Below the pieces are notes generated by a model. It was not told the DNA's origin and searched no databases. It saw nothing but the letters and a program-made list of their open reading frames with translations. This document shows, piece by piece, positions 56,058 through 64,000 of a stretch of DNA of 64,000 bases. The first letter of the stretch is position 1; each line of letters starts with the position of its first letter. Position numbers and translations under genes: made by a program. This stretch comes from Oscheius tipulae (taxonomy: Eukaryota > Nematoda > Chromadorea > Rhabditida > Rhabditidae): contig JASJZH010000004.1 of NCBI GenBank assembly GCA_037178975.1, positions 6,138,001 to 6,202,000 on the forward strand, written 5' to 3'.

Positions 56058-57151
56058 ATGGATCTTCTGGAGAAGATCAGTGAAGAGGACAAAGATCTCA
56101 TTCGAAGCAGTTGGGTCATCCTGAACAAGAACATCAACCACACAGCGTACAACATTTTCGAAATGATCTTCAGTCAGAGTCCGGACACAAAGCAGGTGGG
56201 AATTTTGGAGAGATCGATGAGAATTGCTTGAACTTTCAGCTCTTTCCGTTTATGAAAATACAGGCGTCTGGAAGGTCAAAAGAGATGGAGTTTCATGGTC
56301 TCAGATTTATGCAGGTCAGTTCGAAATTCATGCCGTCTCGTTCTAATTGGCTTTGATGACATTGTTGATGTGTCTGGCCGTTCCCCCGAGACCCCAAAGC
56401 TTAATTTCTTCTGGTTCTCAGGGTTCAAATACTTCTTTAGGTCTTAGAATCCGTGGTCAAGGCTCTTGACAATCCGGGGTCTTTGGATCCGCTCTGCGAC
56501 AACCTGGGCAGAGTTCATGGCAGACTGGCTGAATCGCGGGGATTCAAAGCCCACCATTGGGGCGTATTCATTGAATGCACCTTGTTCCACTTCAGAAAAG
56601 TCCTCCATGCTGTATGTAAAGGGGGATATTGGAGTATGATGAAGTTTTAGGACCATCAATTCTCGGCAATGGTTCGACTAGATCGGGCTATAATTCTGTG
56701 GAGAACTATTCTTAGAGTACTCATTCGGAGAATGAAGGTAATACCTCAGTATGGGAAGCGACGGGATTCTCTTTTTACAGATCGGTCTGACAACAGATCT
56801 CAAGAATCGGCAAGCCAATCGTGACGGTGAAGATCCAAACTTTTCATCTGACGCATCCATCTCCCCGAAGGCCGAGATCAAACGTAACTACAATTGAATA
56901 GAGAGAGATTATTGTATTTCCAGGTACAATTGTCAATCTTCCTCCTTTGGCTCACTCGGTCACACTTCCCGTCTTGCCAACTACAAAAAGTGGGTCTGCC
57001 TCCAAACTTGACAGTCTTTGTGAGCTTTTCAGTTCTAGTTTAGACCATCTTTGTTTCCGCACAAAAAACTTGTTCAGGTGAACGCAGCTGTCTTCTCCGT
57101 CCACTCCGAGATTTCAGAAGACGTTTCACCAATCGAGGTTCTGATAAATAA
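56058..57151 (+). CDS. Globin
   Basis: Role (known): haem protein for oxygen or redox sensing and storage; nematodes have many neuronal globins. Seen: ATG 56058 behind TTTGCAG gives MDLLEKISEEDKDLIRSSW, the A helix. Then FEMIFSQSPDTKQ-LFPFMK. FHGLRFMQ carries the distal His (E7 region). PLCDNLGRVHGRLAESRGFK carries the proximal His (F8) in the nematode-typical LGRxHGRL. HHWGVFIECTLFHFRKVLH is the G helix and AMVRLDRAIILWRTILRVLI the H helix. A C-terminal extension of ~90 residues (DPNFSSDASISPKAEIK; TLPVLPTTKSGSASKLDSL) ends at TAA 57149-57151. Five or more introns. Confidence 0.88.
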
Positions 57152-57197
57152 GCGTTCTCTCCGAATAAAGGTCAACAACGTAGTTTATTTGGTCCAA

Positions 57198-57581
57198 TCA
57201 GACCGCTATGACACCTTCCCATAGTCTGCCACGGTTGTTGTCCACTTTATACTGGGTCAGGTACTGCCATTCTTCGGGGTTCTGAAAGATTTACAGTGAA
57301 TTCAAGAAACAAATGTTACCCAATAACGCTCTGGCGCAACAAAGTAGGAGTTCGCGAGGGGGACAGTAGCAAAGTCTCTCATGTTGATACTGCGCCCTTG
57401 TTTGACCGGAAGGAGAGCAGGGTACGCTGAAAAAAAAATTGGATTGGTTAGAAACTCTGTACATTTGGTTTGTGTGCTTATAGCGTCAAACTGGCTATGA
57501 AGCACAAAGAATTTGGCACTTACCATACAAAAAATTGAAGAGAACAACGAGGAAAAGAACGGAGAGTAGCGTCTTCTGCAT
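57198..57581 (-). CDS. Small secreted peptide or peptide precursor
   Basis: Seen: ATG 57581, signal peptide MQKTLLSVLFLVVLFNFLYA. Then YPALLPVKQGRSINMRDFAT, VPLANSYFVAPERYW-NPEEW and QYLTQYKVDNNRGRLWEGVI, ending AV at TGA 57198-57200. Two introns (one ~97 nt, one ~39 nt), in phase. The mature part of ~62 residues has no Cys. KQGR and NRGR are possible amidation/cleavage-like sites, so a neuropeptide precursor is one option, but no repeated peptide is seen. Convergent with the globin gene, 46 bp between stops. Confidence 0.6.
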
Positions 57582-59378
57582 CACCTGAACCACAATTAGT
57601 TGACAATGATAGAAAGTGTGATGTGGAGTGAAATCAAGATCTTCTCATAGTTTGAAAAGGGCAAACCTCCCGCACACTACAAGGTTCCCACAGGAAATGA
57701 AACGTCAATCAGACCCGTAAAATATCGCAACACTATCCAAACTACGTAATTCATCGGAGAAGAAATGAGGCTGGAAGCGCTGGCTTATAAAGGAGGTCAA
57801 ACAATGAAAAACGTCCCATTTGTAGAGTTAACCCGAAACTGATAAAAGTCAAAGAAATGAAACAATCCGGCATCATTTCGTGCAAGTTTTGACGCAAAAG
57901 GTTTCTTTTTTGAAATGTGCAGAGCGCCAAAGAGTAAAGATTTCCATAGAACAGATCACTTATATGGCCGAGATTAACCAGGCGTGAATGACATCTTCAT
58001 TAACATTAGAACAGTACGGGCTTACTAAGAGCTTAGTTCGCCTATGACCACATTCCGAAAAGGTCGATGCGGGTGATTGAACCGGATGTTCTTTCACAAA
58101 AGCTCAAAGCATTTTAAAAGAAGGTGGTACTGGCACCGCTGTTAGATAAATATGGCAAGTGAGACACCAATCTGTTTACCAAAAAGGAAGATTTTTGTAA
58201 GTGACGGCATTTAAACCCGATTTCAGCTGCAGATCGTCTTGTTGATTGGATTAACTGGCTACCGTTCCCCAACATTTTGACAGGGAACGTTCGTCCCTGA
58301 GTCAGAGAAATTTTTAGCGGACCAGATATAAAAGTCGGCATTTTGACTTCGATCATGTGGCAGGAAATACAAACCAAGAAAATGAGCTGTAAGGGTAGCC
58401 GAACTCTCACGACAAAGGATGCCAAATTAGTTTCGAGAAATTAGTTTGAACTATTGAGAGTAGAGCGAAGTGATTGGTGAAAGAACAGATTGAACAGAGA
58501 GTTCCAATCTGCAAGAAGGACTTAGGTTTCAAACTGGCAGCTTATCCGAAATAGTTCCATAGTCAAGCTTTTCAGGACGTCATCCGGCTTTCTCACTTTG
58601 GTCAAAAGACATTTCACGGATTATAACTACGTGAAATTCTCTTTGAAAAACTTTTGTTGATCTTTGGCAGCTTGTCAACAACGACTGTTCTCTGGACGAG
58701 AATTTGGTTGTAAAGGGAATCTTCGATCGGATGTTCTATCTGAAAGTATTCTTGACAATGTGTCAGGGAAACACTGTTTGTGATCACAGTGAAAACCTCA
58801 CGTGTTCTGATGTCGAACTGATGGTGCTTCGATTCTTGGTCTGGCTTATTCACTCCCCAACAATTTTGTATCTCGAGGTATATGATTTGATTTCAGTTCA
58901 GTTGGCGAATGCATGCCGGCAAACGTTTTTGGCTCGATCCCCGCCGAGGTCAAATCTTTCTCCTAAATGTTTCCCGAGGTTTTCGAGGTTGCTGAACACG
59001 TTTCTGATGTCCAAGATTGAATAAAATGCTTGTAAAGCTTGTGTTTTTCTATGAAATGCTTTTGAGACTGGCTGACACTCACAACAAGTAACTACTATTT
59101 TTTTAGACTTTGCTCTTGCTGTGAATTATATTGGACAACCAAAGTGCATCAAACTTTTCGAACACGTTTTGTAGTGTTGAGACTCCACTTTGTACTCTTT
59201 TTGAGCTCGAATATCAAGTTGTACTGGACGTCTTTTCTTTTTAAGGAGGAAGAAGAAACGTTTCGTTTTGCTCTAATTGCTCTGTTTTGCTATATGCGAT
59301 AAGTAAAAGGACAATTATACGGTTGTTTCGAGGCGTTGTCTCATCCCACGTCAATTAGATATCAAGTCAATCGTCAAG
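57582..59378. other. Intergenic region, 1.8 kb
   Basis: No firm gene. The minus-strand frame 58114-58425 begins with a signal-peptide-like stretch (LPLQLIFLVCISCHMIE) but has no introns and no recognisable domain. The + strand frame 58704-59024 is unstructured. Left undecided. Confidence 0.35.
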
Positions 59379-60901
59379 ATGTACCCCGACTACGGTCTTG
59401 GTCTTCGAATAACCTCCACAATTTGCTTCCTGATCGGAGGTGGAAGCAATCTTTTGGTCGTGTTTCTGGCCAAGACCACCAAGAACGACTCTAAGTCCTA
59501 CATATTCCTACTACAGTTCGCTGCCTTGGCCAACTTTATCCACGCTCTGTCTGGATGGATCGCAACAAACAGGTTAGTTCAGTACTTGAGAAAAAAAAGA
59601 GGCTTGGCATTTGTGATGTAACCGTTCGGACCAAGTTATATTCTCTCAGTTCAGCATACTTTCAGACATGAGTCTTCCGGAGACTATATGGTCTTTGTCA
59701 GTTATGGCCCTGGTGGACTGATCGGACCACGGCTCTGCGCCTTCTTTGACAGTATCTCGACCCAGGCAGTCCAGTTCAACCCTATGATGCTTAGCTGTAT
59801 GATGGTATTCCGGTGCCTCATTTTGTACGACTATCGTTTCAAGAAGACTACGATGGCTATCTTTATTGCCATCATGTACCTAATTACTTTCCCTGTCTTT
59901 GTAATATTTTTTTTATTTCTTTTAACACAGCTGTGATTACAGTACCTCTTACAAATAACCTACAACGACATCTCCGTGACCGACAATATGACCGAGGCCT
60001 TGAAACTGGAAACACAACAAGTGGCTAGCTACGCGATGAGTGCGAGTACTGCTCTGGTGAGTTATTTTGAACTGATTGGATATTTTCACCTAGTTTGTTG
60101 TTTGTGTGTCGAGGAACTTTGTTCTGGTGAGTCGTAAACATGGTTCTATTTTCTTGAACAAGTCTGTGACTGATTCATAATTACGTAGTCTCAAGCTTTT
60201 TGCCGAAGAAACAGGAAATGTACAACTTTTTCGAAATGTGATCGCTCATCCAAATTACACCTTTCCGTCCTACGCGACATGGTCAAAGTTGCTGCTGAGA
60301 TGTCTAATAGGCTATGTTCAGAAGCAGTTATATCTCGTCATGTCTTGTCTTAATGACAGACAGAGACTAGTAGACATCATTAAAGATGAGAAGTAGCAAG
60401 TGATGCTTCGGAAATGTGTCTGATACGAATTGTTCCTTTTCAGTTCACTTTGATTCCGGTCTACAACACAATTCCCATTTGCACGTTTGTCATTTGCATT
60501 CTCAGCTCCGTGGCCATGGGTTATCGGCTGTACGTCGTCAAAGACACTTTGAGCGAGAAGACACGTAGTATTTACAAGGGCTTCATTAAGGTAAAAAATT
60601 TCCTATTCAAATTACAAACAAAGTTCAGCTGCTACTTGTAGATACAACAGTAGTGTTCATCTACTTCTTCCTCGTCACTCAGATGGACGTGGTCACCCAG
60701 CTGTCTAAGATGAGCAACGAGATGAAGATCTTCTGCAGCTTCTTCAGTCATCCCTTCTTCGCCATCCCACGATGTGTTCAAGGAGTAGCCTTGCTCTTTC
60801 TGGTTCCCTATCTTCGTCAAGCCCTCTTTGCGCTCTTTAATCCCAAAAGAACCAATGTCATCTCAGTAGCTTCGTCTAACAATCCGAGCAGTGTTGCTTG
60901 A
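59379..60901 (+). CDS. Serpentine chemoreceptor (Srd/Str-like), paralogue of the gene at 61911
   Basis: Seen: ATG 59379. ITSTICFLIGGGSNLLVVFL (TM1), FLLQFAALANFIHALSGWIA (TM2), SYGPGGLIGPRLCAFFDSIS and PMMLSCMMVFRCLILYDYR (TM3), FIAIMYLITFPVFYLLQITY (TM4), FTLIPVYNTIPICTFVICIL (TM5), VDTTVVFIYFFLVTQMDVV (TM6) and HPFFAIPRCVQGVALLFLV (TM7), ending SSNNPSSVA at TGA 60899-60901. Known: a GPxxC block before TM3 and an (M/S)xxxRxxIL after it resemble Srd receptors. The intron between TM4 and TM5 (about 60058-60441) is ~385 nt, long for this genome. Confidence 0.72.
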
Positions 60902-61059
60902 ATTAATGTAAAATTATCACATAAAAGGTGTATTATCACCGAACTTTGCCTCGTGAAACACTTCCGGATGTTCAGAAATAGATGGATCGGGCGTGGTATC
61001 TGTCACCAATGTTTAAACTCACTTCCCCATTTTCGGAACATTTCCCTCGATCTGATTCG

Positions 61060-61696
61060 ATGAAGACTTTACTCGTTTTGCTCCTTTCTGCGGCTGTTGT
61101 TGCCTCGATTCCATGCTACGAGGGCTACTTCATGCCTCGAGCAAAAAACTACAATATCGTCGAAAGTCCCGTCGGATCCTGCGTCTTGATGTTTGAGGCA
61201 GACGATTTTTGTGACTTTTCGTCGATCAATTCTTCTCTCCAACTTCGTGCCGAGCCGGCAAAGTTCAAAGTAAGAATTACTAGTTTCTCTAACATACTTT
61301 TCGTTTAGTACAAGGATTGCTGGATGCCATATCCTAACCAGATTTGGTGCTATTGCACGCAGTCTCTCTGCAACGATCACGAGGCAAGGTGGTGGCTCGA
61401 ACAGATTTTGAGCACCACAGTGAATACAACGGATCACCAACAAACAAAGAACTGTGTTCTCAGCTACATAGAGAGTCTCAATCCTCGCTTCCGTGAGTTC
61501 TCATTAATTGTTTTTATGATGGTCGTGTGCCTAAAGGCAACAGGAAAGTTCCTGAATGTAAAACAGAATTTCAGCTAAAACGACCACCAACAGACCTCGT
61601 GCTGATTCTTGGAAGGAAAAGTTCGGCTGGGTCCCTCCAAAGACCTCTGGAATGGCTCACATTGCCGTTGGCACCCTGCTCATAACTATCATTTAA
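61060..61696 (+). CDS. Secreted Ly6/three-finger-like protein, possibly GPI-anchored
   Basis: Seen: ATG 61060, signal peptide MKTLLVLLLSAAVVASIP. Then CYEGYFMPRAKNYNIVESP, CVLMFEADDFCDFSSINSS, KDCWMPYPNQIWCYCTQSL and CNDHEARWWLEQILSTTVNT. The C-terminus is hydrophobic (GMAHIAVGTLLITII) right before TAA 61694-61696, as in GPI-anchored proteins. Known: CYxG near the start and CxC....CN near the end are the Ly6/uPAR fold signature. Here the final CN is followed by ~90 more residues, which is longer than usual. It sits between two related chemoreceptor genes. Confidence 0.68.
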
Positions 61697-61910
61697 TTTT
61701 GACTTTGAGGTCATACGACCAAAATAAACGATCTTCGCAAAAGTGCACTTTGTCTTGACACCCGTGCTTCTCTTCTTCTAATCGCTCTTCTAACTCTTTG
61801 ATGGAAAGAACAGATAACTACTACCTTGAGTGTTATGATTGCTCTGGAGATATCTGCAGTTTTGTGTTTCGTCACAAGTTGTCGAGAGTACGTGCTGTCA
61901 TCTTCTGATC

Positions 61911-63049
61911 ATGGAGCATATCTTGCCTGTTCGCATTACTTCCACAATCGTCTGGCTCCTCGGAACTGGCAGCAACTTTCTGGTCATTCTTCTATCCAGG
62001 GGATCGTCCACCGACTCGAAATGCTTTGTCCTTTTGATGCGAATTCATGCGGCTTTGAATATGGTTCACTCGACCACGGGGTGGCTTGTTACTATGAGGT
62101 TAGAATATCTTCCATTCCTCACTGTTCTTCGCAGACATGCATTCTCTGGAATAGGTTTGTTCATCGTCTATGGTTTCGGCGGTTATTTGGGAACATATTT
62201 TTGCGCTTTGGTCGACTGCTTTGCCACTCAAGGCATGGCACTCTTTCCAGCCATGATCTCATTGATGATGCTTTCAAGGACTCTCATTCTGCACGACGTG
62301 GTTATCAAGCAGATGACGGTGATCGGAATGGTTCTAGTCGTCTATCTCCTAACCCTGCCCAGATTTGTTAGTCCCTCACCTTTTTCTCCCGTATGCAGAT
62401 CTCCAGATCGTGGTTTTCGTTAGTTTCCAAGAGTTGCCGACTGTTCGCAACTTCAGTGCAGAAATTGACCAAGAGACGAGAATGTTGACCACATACACAA
62501 TGGTCATGTCGTCCTTCTGTGTAAGTTGAAATTCTATATGCTAAGCGGTTTGCAGTCTACGATATTTTCTTTATACAACCCAGTTCCAATCATTGCTTTC
62601 GTCTTCACCATAATCTGCCGTATTCTGCTGGAGAGACAACTTCGAAAGTTCAGCCAAGTTCTGAACACAACTGTGAGAAAACTCCATGCTCGCTTCATGC
62701 ACGTAGGTCTTTGTCTTTTTCTTTAGTAATAATACTCTCAAGCTCTTGACAATTGATTCGTGCGTTGTGTTCCTCTTCTTCCTTACCTCCTATTTTAACT
62801 TCTTCGCCTATCTTACTGCCATCTGGCCACACCTGGATATCTACTTCTCCCTCTACAACTATCACATCTTTATGATCCCGGGCATTATTCAAGGTATTGA
62901 TTTTCAAGATTGAAACATACACGACTCAAGGCTTTTCCACTATCTGGCTCGTCCCCTATCTGCACAACAGCCTCAACAAGGTGCTGGGAATCAAAGAGAC
63001 AACCAAAGTCAGCACAATCGCTATCGCCGACAAAAACACGCCCAATTGA
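61911..63049 (+). CDS. Serpentine chemoreceptor (Srd/Str-like)
   Basis: Seen: ATG 61911 (MEHILPVRITSTIVWLLGTG). TM1 ITSTIVWLLGTGSNFLVILL, TM2 LLMRIHAALNMVHSTTGWLV, then FIVYGFGGYLGTYFCALVDC, TM3 MISLMMLSRTLILHD, TM4 MVLVVYLLTLPRF, QETRMLTTYTMVMSSFC, TM5 YNPVPIIAFVFTIICRILL, TM6 DSCVVFLFFLTSYFNFFAYL and TM7 IFMIPGIIQ-GFSTIWLVPY. It ends AIADKNTPN at TGA 63047-63049. Shares ITSTI.....GSN.LV and the TM3 region with the gene at 59379; introns fall in similar places. Intact after splicing as read. Confidence 0.72.
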
Positions 63050-63447
63050 TGTGGTGCTCATTTGGATTAGTAAACTCTAAAACTTTCCATTTTCCGCTCT
63101 TAATTATTTTTCACCCTGTTGACTGTGATCTTCAGTTATTTATACACTTTCAAATAAATCATGCAGAGTCTGCTCAGGAAGGAGATATCGAATTCAATCA
63201 GACCCATCTAATAACCCCTGTTTAGCTACGAAACTCGAGCGATGTTATCAGAAATCTGGGCAAAGTTTTGGTAATAGTTCGGCAGGCGGCCCCCTCATTC
63301 AAACGTATTTTCGCGCGCATTTTTCAATTCGGCGGGATTTTTTATTTTTCTTCTCTTCACCAAGCTCTTGTTATTTTCGTCGCGTTCTTCCTCATTTCTG
63401 CCATTTTTGCCACTTTTTTTTTCTTTTATACCTTCCTAACAGCTTGT
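63050..63447. other. Intergenic T-rich spacer
   Basis: About 400 bp with long T/C runs and no credible gene. It separates the receptor gene from the transposase gene and may include the 3' terminal part of the mobile element. Confidence 0.4.
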
Positions 63448-64000
63448 CTAATCGATTATAAGATAGTAATAAGTAAGTTGAGCAAACAAACAAAGTAAAT
63501 TGAACGAGGATATTATAGGAGAAATTGCAACAGATTCATGATAACAAAGTGGGAAATCAAGATATTTGGAGACAAGCTCCAGAAGGCGGAGGTACGGATC
63601 CTCGCAGACTTGACGACCGTTGATGGACAACCACCAGTGAAGAGCAAGTTTCGACGGCAAAGTTCTGGCGCGAACACCAGGACTCAACTTGAGGAGGGTT
63701 TGCTTGAGGATACGCCACTGGCGTTCAATCTTCTGGGTGTGGCATCCGGTAACGGGATCGACGAAGTTCAGGGAATGATTGACGGCCTCGTGGTGGAATC
63801 CATGGCTAGGAATTTGTCGATAAGCACGCCATTCATCACTGTATATGATAGATCCCGGAGCGACGTGTCTTTGCAGAATCGGCATCAACGTGGCAGCGGT
63901 ACGGTCAGGAACCCAGAAGACTCGGCACTCCTTCGTGCGGCGGGAGATGAGGCCAAAGAGCCACGGACCTTAGATGAATGAGTTTTGATATAACCATATA
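63448..64000 (-). mobile_element. Merlin/IS1016-type DDE transposase gene, 3' part
   Basis: Role (known): Merlin elements encode ISXO2-like DDE transposases. Seen on the minus strand, entering from the right edge: GPWLFGLISRRTKECRVFWV, PDRTAATLMPILQRHVAPGS, IIYSDEW (with the second catalytic Asp), HGFHHEAVNHSLNFVDPVTG, HTQKIERQWRILKQTLLK (with the third acidic residue in the IExxW motif) and LHWWLSINGRQVCEDPYLRL, stop at 63448. The frame is intact from about 63980 to the stop; a TAAG just upstream of GPWLFG suggests an intron acceptor. The N-terminal part with the first Asp is outside the window. A recent, possibly active copy. Confidence 0.8.

Noticed and set aside
58114-58425. 103-codon minus-strand frame with a hydrophobic start
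   Set aside because: The hydrophobic stretch is not followed by a conserved or Cys-rich mature part, and there are no introns. Left as undecided rather than called.
58704-59024. 106-codon + strand open frame
   Set aside because: No domain, no signal peptide and no exon partners could be found.
63538-63981. 147-codon + strand open frame
   Set aside because: Antisense shadow of the Merlin-type transposase.

Overview
The window is a gene-dense piece of a nematode nuclear genome, most likely a rhabditid (clade V) worm that is not Caenorhabditis itself. The evidence is the gene content: a cuticle collagen, a MLT-10-family moulting protein, a ground-like hedgehog-related protein, a CRAL-TRIO/GOLD protein, nematode ML-domain proteins and many serpentine chemoreceptors. 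Introns begin with GT and end with TTTCAG-like acceptors. They are very short, mostly 30-45 nt. Many start codons sit directly behind a TTTNCAG that looks like a trans-splice acceptor. No bacterial operon, CRISPR array or rRNA was seen.

Layout. 1-7 kb holds conserved housekeeping genes: the 3' tip of a receptor-type tyrosine phosphatase gene (+), exportin-4 (-), mitochondrial ATP synthase gamma (-) and the splicing factor CCDC12/Cwf18 (+). 7-14.3 kb holds a secreted ground-like protein with a long basic N-terminal region (-), two unrecognised proteins (10.0-11.5 kb - and 11.8-13.2 kb +) and an SH2-like single-exon gene (-). A perfect 18-bp hairpin lies between the last two. 14.9-23.2 kb holds a 7TM receptor, a BTB/POZ protein, a CRAL-TRIO/GOLD lipid-transfer protein, a secreted two-repeat protein and two small proteins of unknown role. 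An AT-rich block of unexplained origin sits at 21.1-21.6 kb. 23.5-24.3 kb is a transposon-like repeat with imperfect terminal inverted repeats; a second diverged copy lies inverted at 45.1-45.5 kb.

24.8-30.5 kb is a chemoreceptor cluster with two Str-type and two Srh-type receptors. 31-33.3 kb has tandem ML-domain lipid-binding paralogues that differ by precise intron loss. 33.5-33.9 kb carries tRNA-derived fragments. 34.2-38.9 kb has a SWEET sugar transporter (-) and an MFSD8/CLN7-like transporter (+). 38.9-51.8 kb is rich in cuticle-type genes: a collagen-N-domain protein with no collagen helix, a true collagen, a MLT-10-family gene and two Tyr/Ser/Asn-rich secreted paralogues. Interleaved with them are an Srab-type receptor holding a MITE in an intron, a small secreted Cys-rich protein and a membrane-protein fragment. 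51.8-56 kb is almost gene-free and holds a ~250-bp-arm inverted repeat with tRNA-like boxes. 56-63 kb has a globin, a small secreted peptide, a pair of related chemoreceptors and a Ly6-like secreted protein between them. The window ends inside a Merlin/IS1016-type DDE transposase gene (-).

How the genes relate. Most are independent single-gene units. Several neighbours are tail-to-tail with only 10-50 bp between stop codons, so their 3' UTRs must overlap. The coherent themes are chemosensory receptor expansion and extracellular matrix/moulting. No new multi-gene system could be demonstrated. The most unusual features are the tiny introns, the helix-less collagen-N protein, the degenerate SH2-like protein, the two-repeat secreted protein and the repeat structures. 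Gene models were made by eye from reading frames and splice sites, so exon borders are approximate unless a position is given.
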